From: Nocardia arthritidis
GTDB taxonomy: Bacteria; Actinomycetota; Actinomycetes; Mycobacteriales; Mycobacteriaceae
Direction: 5' to 3'
DNA length: 64,000 bases
NCBI RefSeq assembly: GCF_011801145.1
Contig: NZ_CP046172.1
Span: 1,612,001-1,676,000 of the forward strand
The notes beneath the pieces are model-generated. The model was not told where the DNA came from, made no database searches, and worked only from the letters and a program-made list of their open reading frames with translations. The translations under genes and the position numbers were made by a program. This document shows, in pieces, positions 43,443 through 51,684 of the stretch. Positions within the stretch are counted from its first letter, which is position 1, and each line of letters opens with the position of its first letter.

Positions 43443-44765
43443 GTGCACGATATCGAACAGCATGCGCATTATAATTGTGTCGGCATCGGGGTTGGGCCAG
43501 CGAATCTGAGCCTGGCGTCATTACTGTACGGAAATCCGGATATCTCGAATCTGTTCCTGGACGAGAAGACGGAATTCAGCTGGCACGACGGTCAGCAGGT
43601 GCCGAACACCACCCTCCAGGTTTCACTCCTCAAGGATCTGGTGAGTCTCGCCGATCCGACGAATAGATTCTCCATTCTGTCCTATCTGCACTCCCGCGGC
43701 CGGATCTACCATTTCCTGAATGCGCAGTTCGACGCCATGCCACGGGCAGAATTCCGCAACTATCTGAAATGGGCCGCCGACCTGAACGAGAACATCGCGT
43801 TCGGTGAGCGGGTGCTCGAGGTCGATTTCGACGGTGTGTTCAGTGTGCGGACGAATCGCCGCACGGTGACCGCCGACAATCTCTCGGTAGGCGTCGGCAC
43901 CAGCCCGTGGGTTCCGAAGATGGTCGAGAACCTGCTGGGTGCGCAGCATTTTCACGTCAGTGAGATCATGTCGCGGGCGCACGACCTCGCGGGTAAGCGG
44001 GTCTGCGTCGTCGGCGGCGGACAGTCCGGCGCCGAGGCGTTGCTCGAGCTGATCTCGCGCGGGCAACACGAGCGGCCGCGTCGCGTGTCCTGGGTGAGCA
44101 GGCGGCGCAACTTTTTCCCGATCGACGATTCGCCGTTCACCAACGACTTCTATATGCCGAGCTTTTCGGACTACTTCTACCAACTCGACTACGCCAAGCG
44201 CGAACAGTTCAACAATGAGCAGGTGCTGACCAGCGACGGCATATCCATGTCGACGCTACGCGCGATTTATCAACGCATCTATACACTGCGCTTCATCGAC
44301 GGCGAAACCGATCTGGTCGCGCTCTATCCGAATCGCGAGGTGATCGAGGTCCGGCCCGGCAGCCGCGACGATTGGATGCTGCGGGTAGCCAATAGCAATC
44401 ATCCGGGAGTGCTCGGACAGATCGATGCCGATGTGGTCATCTGGGCGACCGGTTTCCGGTCCGCCGCCACGAGTTTTCTGAACCCCATCGCACATCGTCT
44501 CGAACGCGAGGGCGATGAACTGAAAATCGACAGCCAATTCGCGGTGCAATGGGACGGCCCGGCCGACCGGAATATATTCCTGCACAATTCGGCCGTGCGG
44601 CAGCGCGGCCTTGCGGACCGCAATTTGAGCCTCATCGCCTGGCGCAGCCGCCGCGTGATGGATCGGCTGTGCGGCGTCCGCAGCGACGAACAGCTCGGAT
44701 CTTTCATCGAATGGTCGGCGAAACTGTCACCCGGGGACGCCGTCACCGAGGCAATGCCGCGATGA
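43443..44765 (+). CDS. Amine N-monooxygenase (SidA/IucD/PvdA family), probable lysine N6-hydroxylase
   Basis: A 440-residue class B N-hydroxylase of full length. Seen: FAD motif VGIGVGPANLSLASLL, the substrate region FSWHDGQQVPNTTLQVSLLKDLVSLADPTNRFSILSYL, NADPH motif VCVVGGGQSGAEALLEL, and the C-terminal DVVIWATGFRS. Such enzymes hydroxylate the terminal amine of lysine or ornithine. Usually they serve siderophores, but here no siderophore synthetase follows; the fused cupin/MetRS-like gene two positions on points to supplying N6-hydroxylysine for N-N bond formation. GTG start with GAGGGG upstream. First gene of the cluster. Confidence 0.9.
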   Translation: MHDIEQHAHYNCVGIGVGPANLSLASLLYGNPDISNLFLDEKTEFSWHDGQQVPNTTLQVSLLKDLVSLADPTNRFSILSYLHSRGRIYHFLNAQFDAMPRAEFRNYLKWAADLNENIAFGERVLEVDFDGVFSVRTNRRTVTADNLSVGVGTSPWVPKMVENLLGAQHFHVSEIMSRAHDLAGKRVCVVGGGQSGAEALLELISRGQHERPRRVSWVSRRRNFFPIDDSPFTNDFYMPSFSDYFYQLDYAKREQFNNEQVLTSDGISMSTLRAIYQRIYTLRFIDGETDLVALYPNREVIEVRPGSRDDWMLRVANSNHPGVLGQIDADVVIWATGFRSAATSFLNPIAHRLEREGDELKIDSQFAVQWDGPADRNIFLHNSAVRQRGLADRNLSLIAWRSRRVMDRLCGVRSDEQLGSFIEWSAKLSPGDAVTEAMPR

Positions 44766-45844
44766 CCGATTTCGATGTGATCGTCATCGGCGGTGGCATC
44801 ATCGGCTGCCTCGTCGCGCGCGAGGTCATCGCCCGTGGAATGGATGTCTCGGTCGCGCTGCTGGACCGGGACCTGGTGGGCTCGGGCGCCAGCAGGCGCT
44901 CGGCCGGTCTGCACTTCCCGCGCGGCGCCAGCGCGCGGGTACGCGCGATGACGGCCGTCAGCCAGGACTATTACCAGCGGCTTCGGCGCGATCACCCGGA
45001 TTTGCCGATTCACCCGCTGGAGATGTCGGTGCTCGCTCGCGAGTCCGAAGGCGTGGATCGGTACTACCTCGATCGCGCCAATGCGACTCGGGTCGCCGGA
45101 CTGCCGGGCGATTCCGTACCGGTCCCGCCGGGGATGGGTGTGTGGAATGTCGATGGCGGCCATTACGCCGACGTGGCCGCACTGGTGGTGGCATTGACCG
45201 CGGAACTGCGCCAACGGGTCCATATCCGGGAGTCGACCGCCGTCACCGCGGTCGAGCCGGGCCGGGACGAGGTCGTCGTTCGGCTGGGTACCGGCGAAAC
45301 CTTGTGTGCCGCAACAGTTTTCCTGGCACCGGGACCATGGGTGCACGCTCCGGCCTGGCGGGCGGTCACCGCACCGCTCGCGGTGCGGGTGAAGCTGGTG
45401 GCCGCCATGCACATCGATCAGGCGCCGACGGCATCCGACCGCGTGATCGTATTCCAGGACCCCGACGCGTTCCTGCTGCCGATGGCGCATCGCGGTCACT
45501 GGCTGTTCAGCTTCACCAGTCAGCAGTGGGATGTCGAACCGGATGCGCTCACCGGCGGCGCGAGCGCGGCCTGCCTGGCGGAAGGCCGCGACGTCCTCGC
45601 CGCGGTCGCACCGCGACTGGCCGCGCGGGCCACCGCTGGCCGCGTGTTCTGCGACGCGTACAGCCCGAACCGGGAACCGCTGATACGGGCGCTCGACCCG
45701 GACCGGCGCGTGATTTTTGCGGGCGCCGCCAACGGCTCCGGTTACCGATTGGCCCCCGCCATCGCGGCGGAGGCCGTCGATCTGCTCTCTATCGGACCTG
45801 CGAGGAGACCCCTTCATGTTGATCACCCGATACGATCCCGCTGA
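44762..45844 (+). CDS. FAD-dependent amine/amino-acid oxidase (DAO family)
   Basis: A 360-residue glycine/D-amino-acid-oxidase-type flavoprotein: VIVIGGGIIGCLVAREVIARG (FAD), DLVGSGASRRSAGLHFPRGAS, GHYADVAALVVALTAELRQ and the C-terminal FAGAANGSGYRLAPAIAAEAVDLL. ATGA overlap with the N-hydroxylase. In known hydrazine pathways (s56-p1, triacsin) a DAO-like oxidase cleaves N6-(carboxymethylamino)lysine to hydrazinoacetate and a lysine-derived semialdehyde; the same role is proposed here from position and family. Its last 29 bp overlap the next gene. Confidence 0.88.
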   Translation: MTDFDVIVIGGGIIGCLVAREVIARGMDVSVALLDRDLVGSGASRRSAGLHFPRGASARVRAMTAVSQDYYQRLRRDHPDLPIHPLEMSVLARESEGVDRYYLDRANATRVAGLPGDSVPVPPGMGVWNVDGGHYADVAALVVALTAELRQRVHIRESTAVTAVEPGRDEVVVRLGTGETLCAATVFLAPGPWVHAPAWRAVTAPLAVRVKLVAAMHIDQAPTASDRVIVFQDPDAFLLPMAHRGHWLFSFTSQQWDVEPDALTGGASAACLAEGRDVLAAVAPRLAARATAGRVFCDAYSPNREPLIRALDPDRRVIFAGAANGSGYRLAPAIAAEAVDLLSIGPARRPLHVDHPIRSR

Positions 45845-47813
45845 GTTGTCCGCCGCGTTCGGCATCGATATGAGTTCGGAGCACGGCTTCGGGCTGGGGG
45901 CGGGCTGGGGCCGGGTGCTGCCCGGCGGGGCCAGCCTGCCGCATCAGCACGACGAGACCGAGATGTTCGTAATCGTCAGTGGCAGTGGCGAACTCGTGGT
46001 CGACGGCAAGTCGATTCCGGCCGCGCCCGGCACGGTGGCCAGATTCGAGCCGTTCGAGACCCACGTCGTCCGCAACACCGGTGCGGACGACCTCGTCTTC
46101 TTCGATATGTACTGGCGCGATCCCGCCGAGGCGGTCGCGGCCAGTTCGGTGCACCGCAGGCGATTCGACGAGCGACCCGTGTTCGTATTCTCCACGCCCG
46201 CAACACCGAACGGCGATCTGCACCTCGGGCACCTGTCGGGCCCGTACTTCGGCGCCGACGTATTCGTTCGATTCCAGCGGCTCAACGGCGTCGAAGCCTG
46301 GCACCTCACCGGAAGTGACGACTATCAGAGTTACGTCGTCGACCGGGCGGCGGCCGACGGGCGGTCGCCCGCCGAGGTCGCGGCGCACTTCGGCGCCGAG
46401 ATAGCGGCGACGCTGGAACTGCTCGATATCGTGCCCGACCAGTTCATAAAGACCGATGCGGACGACACCTACCGGGCCGATCTGCAGCGCTTCTTCTCCA
46501 GGGTCGTCGCCTCGGGATCGGTCGATGTTGTTGCCGCACCGGCCTTATTCGATCCCGAGACCGGCGAGTACCTGTACGAGGGCCGGGTCGCCGGGCGCTG
46601 TCCCGGCTGCGGCGCGGGCACGGCGGGCAATATCTGCGAGCAGTGCGGTGAGCCGAATCTCTGTGTCGACCTTGCCGATCCGCGGCTGAAGCGGACCGAC
46701 GCCAGCCCCCGGGTCGGTGAGATCGGCCGATTCTCCTTGCCGCTACACGAGTTTCGCAAGGACATCGCCTCGCATCACAGTCTGGGCCGGGTGCCTGCGC
46801 GGCTGCGCGAACTCGCGAATCGAGTGTTCGGCCGCGATCGGCTGGATCTGCCGATCACCCATCCGGCCGCCTGGGGCGTCCCGCCCGCCGAAACGGCGGT
46901 GGATGGTCAGGTCATCTGGGTCTGGCCCGAGATGGCGTACGGCTTCCTGCACGGCATAGAGGTGCTCGGGCGACGGCTCGGCCGTCCGTGGCGCGCCGCG
47001 TCGCCGGAGCAGGACTGGAAGATCGTGCACTTCTTCGGCTACGACAACAGCTTCTACCATTCGCTGCTCTACCCGGTGCTGTACAAGCTGGCCTATCCGG
47101 GTTGGGAGCCGGATATCGATTACCACGTCAACGAGTTCTACCTGCTGCACAACGAGAAGTTCTCGACCAGCCGCAAGCATGCGATCTGGGGTAAGCAGGC
47201 GGTGCGCCCCGGCAATGTCGACGCGATGCGATTCCACCTCGCCCGCACCCGGCCCGAGGGCAGGCGCACGAATTTTTCTCCGGCGGAATACAATTCGACG
47301 CTGCGCGATACGCTCATCGGCTCGTGGCAGCGCTGGCTGCACGATCTCGGCACGCGGGTGCGGGAGGGCTACGGCGGCGCGGCGCCGGATGCCGGAGTGT
47401 GGACGCCGGAGCATACGGCCTTCTTGGCCAGGCTGGCGGCCCGCCGCTCAGCTGTCACGACAAGCCTTGGCCAGGACGGCTTTTCGCTGAACCAGGCCGC
47501 CGCCGAACTCGACGGGATCGTGGCCGACGCGGTTCGGTTCGGCGAGTTGGAGCGCGCCGTCACCGGAATCGACCTGTGGCGGGACGAGGCGCGTACCGCC
47601 ATCGCACTGGAACTGGCCGCGGCCCAGCTGCTCGCCCGCTGCGCGCTGCCGGTCATGCCGCGGTTCGCGGCCCGGCTGGCGGCCGCGCTCGGCATCGCGC
47701 CGACGAAGAGCTGGCCGCACACGGTCGAATTGGTCGCGCCGGGAACATCGATCGATCTCGCGGTCGATTTCTTCCCCGCCGACGGCGTTTTGGAGGAAAG
47801 CAATGTCCGATGA
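45816..47813 (+). CDS. Cupin / methionyl-tRNA-synthetase-like fusion, probable hydrazine synthetase
   Basis: A 665-residue fusion. Residues ~30-105 form a cupin with a metal-site motif (H43, H45, E49 in LPHQHDETEM, H83 in ETHVVRN). From ~120 on is a MetRS-like catalytic domain: HLGH at 136-139 (HIGH motif), a zinc knuckle with Cys262/265 and Cys274/277, and KFSTSRK at 448-454 (KMSKS motif), then a helical C-terminus without a tRNA-binding EMAP domain. This architecture is that of Spb40 in s56-p1 and its triacsin/formycin homologues, which join N6-hydroxylysine and glycine through an N-N bond. GAGGAGA at 45802 fixes the ATG. Not a housekeeping MetRS. Confidence 0.93.
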   Translation: MLITRYDPAELSAAFGIDMSSEHGFGLGAGWGRVLPGGASLPHQHDETEMFVIVSGSGELVVDGKSIPAAPGTVARFEPFETHVVRNTGADDLVFFDMYWRDPAEAVAASSVHRRRFDERPVFVFSTPATPNGDLHLGHLSGPYFGADVFVRFQRLNGVEAWHLTGSDDYQSYVVDRAAADGRSPAEVAAHFGAEIAATLELLDIVPDQFIKTDADDTYRADLQRFFSRVVASGSVDVVAAPALFDPETGEYLYEGRVAGRCPGCGAGTAGNICEQCGEPNLCVDLADPRLKRTDASPRVGEIGRFSLPLHEFRKDIASHHSLGRVPARLRELANRVFGRDRLDLPITHPAAWGVPPAETAVDGQVIWVWPEMAYGFLHGIEVLGRRLGRPWRAASPEQDWKIVHFFGYDNSFYHSLLYPVLYKLAYPGWEPDIDYHVNEFYLLHNEKFSTSRKHAIWGKQAVRPGNVDAMRFHLARTRPEGRRTNFSPAEYNSTLRDTLIGSWQRWLHDLGTRVREGYGGAAPDAGVWTPEHTAFLARLAARRSAVTTSLGQDGFSLNQAAAELDGIVADAVRFGELERAVTGIDLWRDEARTAIALELAAAQLLARCALPVMPRFAARLAAALGIAPTKSWPHTVELVAPGTSIDLAVDFFPADGVLEESNVR

Positions 47814-49362
47814 GGTCACCGACGTCATCAATGCGATTTCCCGCAATCAGAGCCGGGATACGAAACATCGCATCCACTATGTCATCGACGGCCAACCGCA
47901 TTCGCTGACGCTGGCCGAACTCGACGCGAAGGCGATCAAGGTGGCCCATCGGCTGCGCGAGCTCGGGGTCGGACCGCGCGACCGGGTGGGCATCATCTCC
48001 CCGAACCGGATCGAATGGGTGCTGCTGGACCTGGCGGTGCTGAAGCTCGGCGCGGTGATCGCCCCCTTCGAATCCGATCGCTTCGATCCCGAAAAGGTCG
48101 GCGGCGACTTCGGTCTCGCGGTGGTGTTCGCCGAGCGGGCCGCCGACAGCGGCGACGTGCTGCCGATGACGACGATCGCCGAATGGGCCGATGGGCCGGA
48201 AGGTGAACCGCTGCAACCGCATTCGGGCTACGACCCGGCCGATATCTGCGCGATCAAATTCACCTCGGGCAGTACCGGTACGCCGAAGGGGCTGGAAGCG
48301 ACGGTGGTGAGCATCAACAGCGATATCACCGCCGTACAGGAGATGTTCCACCACACCGACGGGGACAACCTGCTGTCCTTCATGGGCATGTGGTTTCTGC
48401 AGCAACGCTATTGGGTCTACTCGGCGCTGATGTACGGACACGACATCACCATCTCGACCTACGAGGCGGCCCTCGAGGTCGCGGCGCTGACCGCGCCGAC
48501 GGTGGTCATGGGCGTGCCCGGCTTCTACGAGGAACTGCTGGAACGGCTCGAAACCACCGGTCCGACAGCGGATCTCGACAAGCGGCGGGAGCGGATCCAG
48601 CAGGAACTCGGCGGGCGCGTCCGCTACCTCTGGACGGGTTCGGCGCCGCCGCGGCGGGCGCTGCTGGATTTCTTCAACGACTGCGGCGTTCCGCTGTACG
48701 AGGGTTACGGCCTCACCGAGGTGTGCATCGTCGCGAAGAACCATCCCGGTGCGGTTCGCCTGGGCAGTGTCGGAAAGTTGTTGCCGGGCAAGACCGTTCG
48801 CATCGCCGCCGATGGCACGATGATCTTCGGCAGCAGCCATCCGGTGAATATCCGCTACACCTGGGCCGCGCCGCACGTCAACGAGCAGACCTTCCTGCCG
48901 ACCGGCGAGGTCAAGACCAGCGATATCGGCTACCTGGACGAGGATGGCTTCCTGTTCGTCCGCGGCCGGCTGGACGAGGCGTTCTCGTTGACCACCGGCC
49001 GCACGGTGTACGTCCGCACGATCGAGGAGCGGCTGCGCGCCCATCCGGACATTCACGAATGCGTGCTGTACGGCGCGGACCGCAGCTATTTGACCGTCAT
49101 CATCTCACCCGCCGTGCCGGATCCGGACCATGCGGCGCTGCGGCGGTTCATCGTCGAATGCAACGAGGGGGTGCCACACGAGGAGCGCGTGCATGCCGTC
49201 GTGCTGGCACCCGAGCGGTTCTCCATCCAAAATGGGCTGCTGACAATGCAATTGAAGCTGCGGCGGCGGGATATCCACGCGCGCTTCGCAAACGAACTGG
49301 CGGCGGTGTACCGGGAACCGGATCCCGGTCCGGCCGACCCGCTGCTGATCGTCGCCGAATGA
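47803..49362 (+). CDS. AMP-dependent acyl/amino-acid ligase (ANL superfamily)
   Basis: A 519-residue adenylating enzyme. P-loop FTSGSTGTPKGLEA, YEGYGLTEVCIV, hinge motif TSDIGYLDEDGFLFVRGR, and a C-terminal Lys in NGLLTMQLKLRRRDI, so all core motifs are present. No fused carrier domain. It would activate a carboxylate, perhaps hydrazinoacetate or its acyl partner, as AMP ester for CoA or direct amide formation. The ATG lies inside the previous gene (11-bp overlap), with GGAGGAAAG at 47792; tight coupling to the hydrazine genes. Confidence 0.88.
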   Translation: MSDEVTDVINAISRNQSRDTKHRIHYVIDGQPHSLTLAELDAKAIKVAHRLRELGVGPRDRVGIISPNRIEWVLLDLAVLKLGAVIAPFESDRFDPEKVGGDFGLAVVFAERAADSGDVLPMTTIAEWADGPEGEPLQPHSGYDPADICAIKFTSGSTGTPKGLEATVVSINSDITAVQEMFHHTDGDNLLSFMGMWFLQQRYWVYSALMYGHDITISTYEAALEVAALTAPTVVMGVPGFYEELLERLETTGPTADLDKRRERIQQELGGRVRYLWTGSAPPRRALLDFFNDCGVPLYEGYGLTEVCIVAKNHPGAVRLGSVGKLLPGKTVRIAADGTMIFGSSHPVNIRYTWAAPHVNEQTFLPTGEVKTSDIGYLDEDGFLFVRGRLDEAFSLTTGRTVYVRTIEERLRAHPDIHECVLYGADRSYLTVIISPAVPDPDHAALRRFIVECNEGVPHEERVHAVVLAPERFSIQNGLLTMQLKLRRRDIHARFANELAAVYREPDPGPADPLLIVAE

Positions 49363-49382
49363 CCGCGAGTAGGGAACGGATT

Positions 49383-49976
49383 ATGAGCTGGGACAAGTTG
49401 AAGGATCTCGTACTGGTGAACGACCGGGTCGAGCTGCGCCGGGTGCGGTTCACCGATCGCCCGGGTTTCGAACGCATCGTATTCGACCCCGAGATCTGGA
49501 AGTACTTCGTCGCGCGTGTCGGCACGCAGGACGAACTGGACGATTTCCTCGAATCCGCCGTCGTGGACACCCTGCGCGGCACCAGGATCGTCTTCGCCAT
49601 CATCGACCGCGCCAGCGGCGAAATCGTCGGCAGCTCGGCATACGGCAACCTGGCCGAAGCGGAGCGCCGGGTGGAGATCGGCTGGTCGTGGCTGGGTGCG
49701 CAGGCCCGGCGCACGGGTATCAACCGCGCGGCCAAATTCGCCCTGCTGGAGCACGCCTTCGACGAACTCGACTGTGAGCGAGTGGAATTCAAAACCGACG
49801 TGCTGAACACCCCGGCGCGGACCGCGCTCAGCAGGCTCGGCGCCACCGAGGAGGGCGTGCTGCGCAGCTTCAACTACATGCCCGGCGGGCGGCGGCGCGA
49901 CGTCATCTACTACAGCATCCTGCGCCGCGAATGGCCCGATGTGCGCGTCAACCTGCGCGGCGTCGCCGGTGCGTGA
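49383..49976 (+). CDS. GNAT-family acyltransferase (RimJ/RimL-like)
   Basis: A ~197-residue GNAT: VELRRVRFTDRPGFERIVFDPEIWKYF at the start, EIGWSWLGAQARRTGINRAAKFALLEHAFDELDCERVEFKTDVLNTPARTALSRLGATEEGVLR with the acetyl-CoA-binding region (the usual Q/RxxGxG/A is replaced by ARRTGIN), and a typical end. AGGGA 7 nt upstream favours ATG 49383 over ATG 49359, which overlaps the ligase stop. In triacsin biosynthesis a GNAT acylates hydrazinoacetate; a similar N-acylation of the hydrazine is a reasonable guess here. Confidence 0.85.
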   Translation: MSWDKLKDLVLVNDRVELRRVRFTDRPGFERIVFDPEIWKYFVARVGTQDELDDFLESAVVDTLRGTRIVFAIIDRASGEIVGSSAYGNLAEAERRVEIGWSWLGAQARRTGINRAAKFALLEHAFDELDCERVEFKTDVLNTPARTALSRLGATEEGVLRSFNYMPGGRRRDVIYYSILRREWPDVRVNLRGVAGA

Positions 49977-49986
49977 AGGGAGCGGC

Positions 49987-50700
49987 GTGTACAGCGAAGA
50001 AGTGGTCTTCGACGCGGGGGACCAGAAGCTGGCGGGGACGATGATCTACGCCGACAACGGGCGCAGGCCGAGCATCGCGCACCTGCACGGCCTCGGGCCA
50101 ACCGCGAGCAGGCACCAGGTTCGGTACCTGTTGGACCCCTTGGCCGAACACGGCTACGGCTCGTTGACCTTCGAATATTCCGGCAACGGTGACAGCACCG
50201 GCGTGATGGAGGAGTCCTGCATCGCCCGGCGAATGGCGGAAACCCTTGCCGCCGTGTCACTTCTGGACCCCGACGAACCGCCGCTGCTGATCGGCGGCAG
50301 TATGGGCTGCCACCTCGCGGCCAGCCTCGTCCCGACCATCAAGCCCCGTGGTCTGGTGTTCTTCGTGCCCGCCGCCTATCCGGGTGGCGCCGAACATCTG
50401 GTGTTCGACGAAAATCGGGCCAGGGCGGGCAATTACGCCGATTCCGCGGCCTTCGCCGGTATGCGGGAATTCGACGGTGATCTGCTGATCATCGCCGGTA
50501 AACACGATCAAATAGTGCCGTCCGATGTGGTCGGCGGATATCTGGACAGCGCGCGCAACGCTCGCTCCACCGAGGTGATCTGGCTGGAGGGCGATCATTT
50601 CGTGCATCGCTGGCTGCCAGGACCCGACTGGGCCACCGAGCGCGCCGCCGTACAGGAGGCGCTGCTGCGCTTCGTTTCCACCGACTACGCCCGACGGTGA
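49987..50700 (+). CDS. Alpha/beta hydrolase (serine hydrolase)
   Basis: A ~237-residue hydrolase: HLHGLGPTASRHQVRYLLDPLAEHGYGSLTFEYSGNGDSTG (oxyanion region), nucleophile elbow IGGSMGCHLAASL, acid residue in IIAGKHDQIVPSDVV, catalytic His in EGDHFVHRWLPG. AAGGGAG immediately upstream supports GTG 49987. In this cluster it may act as thioesterase, peptidase or acyl-hydrazide-forming enzyme, but this cannot be decided. Confidence 0.83.
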   Translation: MYSEEVVFDAGDQKLAGTMIYADNGRRPSIAHLHGLGPTASRHQVRYLLDPLAEHGYGSLTFEYSGNGDSTGVMEESCIARRMAETLAAVSLLDPDEPPLLIGGSMGCHLAASLVPTIKPRGLVFFVPAAYPGGAEHLVFDENRARAGNYADSAAFAGMREFDGDLLIIAGKHDQIVPSDVVGGYLDSARNARSTEVIWLEGDHFVHRWLPGPDWATERAAVQEALLRFVSTDYARR

Positions 50701-50716
50701 AAGAGGAGAAAGCATC

Positions 50717-51673
50717 ATGGTTTCCGAGGACAACATTCTCCGGCGACACGACCAGGCGAGCATCGATCTTGTCGAGAACGGCTTCCGCGAAGGCCCATTC
50801 GCCGATGCCATCCGAACCGCGCCGACGCTGGCGACCCGCACCGGGCTGACCAAGGCGGAATTCGACCGGGAATATCGTGAGCAGCTGCGGCCGGTGGTAT
50901 TGAAAGGCTTCGTCTCCCACTGGACTTCGGTGCAGACCTGGTCCTTCGAGCATCTGCTCGCGCTGGCCGGCGACGCCGAGGTGACAATGGACAGCGTGCG
51001 CGGAACACCCACGCGCCGAGTCACTTTCGCGGAATTCGTCAACCTGATGAAGGTCAACGAGGTTCCGGACGCCGAGCCGCTGCATCTGCAGGAGTGGTAC
51101 TACCAGACCAACGCCCCCCAACTGGTGCCCGAACTGCCCGAACTGGAGATCGCGCAATACGACTTCCGGCGAAATCTCTACGGCGACAAGGCATCTGTCA
51201 ACCATCAGCTGTGGGTCGGCCAGCACGGCGGCATCACCCGGATGCATCAGGACTCGTATTCGGTCGATGTGATGCACGCGCAGATCGTCGGCACGAAGCG
51301 CTGGCACGTCATGGGGCCGCACGCCCGGCTGACCCGCGACGCGAACGGCGAGCCGGATTGGGCCGCGCTGGTGGCCGATCCGCATACCGAGCTGCACATC
51401 TTCGATCTCGAACCCGGTGACGTGCTGTACCTCCCGGCGAACTGGTACCACCGGATCGAGCTGCTCACCGATTCGATCGGGCTCGGGCGTAAATGCTTGG
51501 ACGAGAAGAACCTTCAGATGCACGTTCGTCAGCGGATGAACGAACTGCTGGCGCTGCTGTTGAATTACGACGAGGTGGCGCAAACGCATCCGGAGCTCGT
51601 GCCGATCCTGATGCTGCGCAGCCGGGCGCTGGCCAAGCAGATGGATCTCGACCTGTCCCGTTTGCGTCCCTAG
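50717..51673 (+). CDS. Cupin_8/JmjC-type Fe(II)/2-oxoglutarate oxygenase
   Basis: A 318-residue protein with the JmjC/cupin_8 pattern: RPVVLKGFVSHWTSVQTWSFEHLLALAGDAEV (N-terminal part), the metal motif H-x-D in ITRMHQDSYSVD, KRWHVMGP, and the distal His in LEPGDVLYLPANWYHRIE. The family hydroxylates amino-acid or peptide carbons with 2-oxoglutarate. In this cluster it is a candidate to hydroxylate or desaturate the N-N product. Start ATG 50717 with GAGGAG upstream. Well-preserved. Confidence 0.88.
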   Translation: MVSEDNILRRHDQASIDLVENGFREGPFADAIRTAPTLATRTGLTKAEFDREYREQLRPVVLKGFVSHWTSVQTWSFEHLLALAGDAEVTMDSVRGTPTRRVTFAEFVNLMKVNEVPDAEPLHLQEWYYQTNAPQLVPELPELEIAQYDFRRNLYGDKASVNHQLWVGQHGGITRMHQDSYSVDVMHAQIVGTKRWHVMGPHARLTRDANGEPDWAALVADPHTELHIFDLEPGDVLYLPANWYHRIELLTDSIGLGRKCLDEKNLQMHVRQRMNELLALLLNYDEVAQTHPELVPILMLRSRALAKQMDLDLSRLRP

Positions 51674-51684
51674 AAGTACGCCGC

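Noticed and set aside
43443..44765. Reading the N-hydroxylase as a siderophore gene
   Set aside because: No NIS or NRPS synthetase, hydroxamate acyltransferase or Fe uptake gene follows; the cupin/MetRS fusion explains it better.
45816..47813. Housekeeping methionyl-tRNA synthetase
   Set aside because: Fused cupin domain, embedded in a cluster, and no tRNA-binding C-terminal extension.
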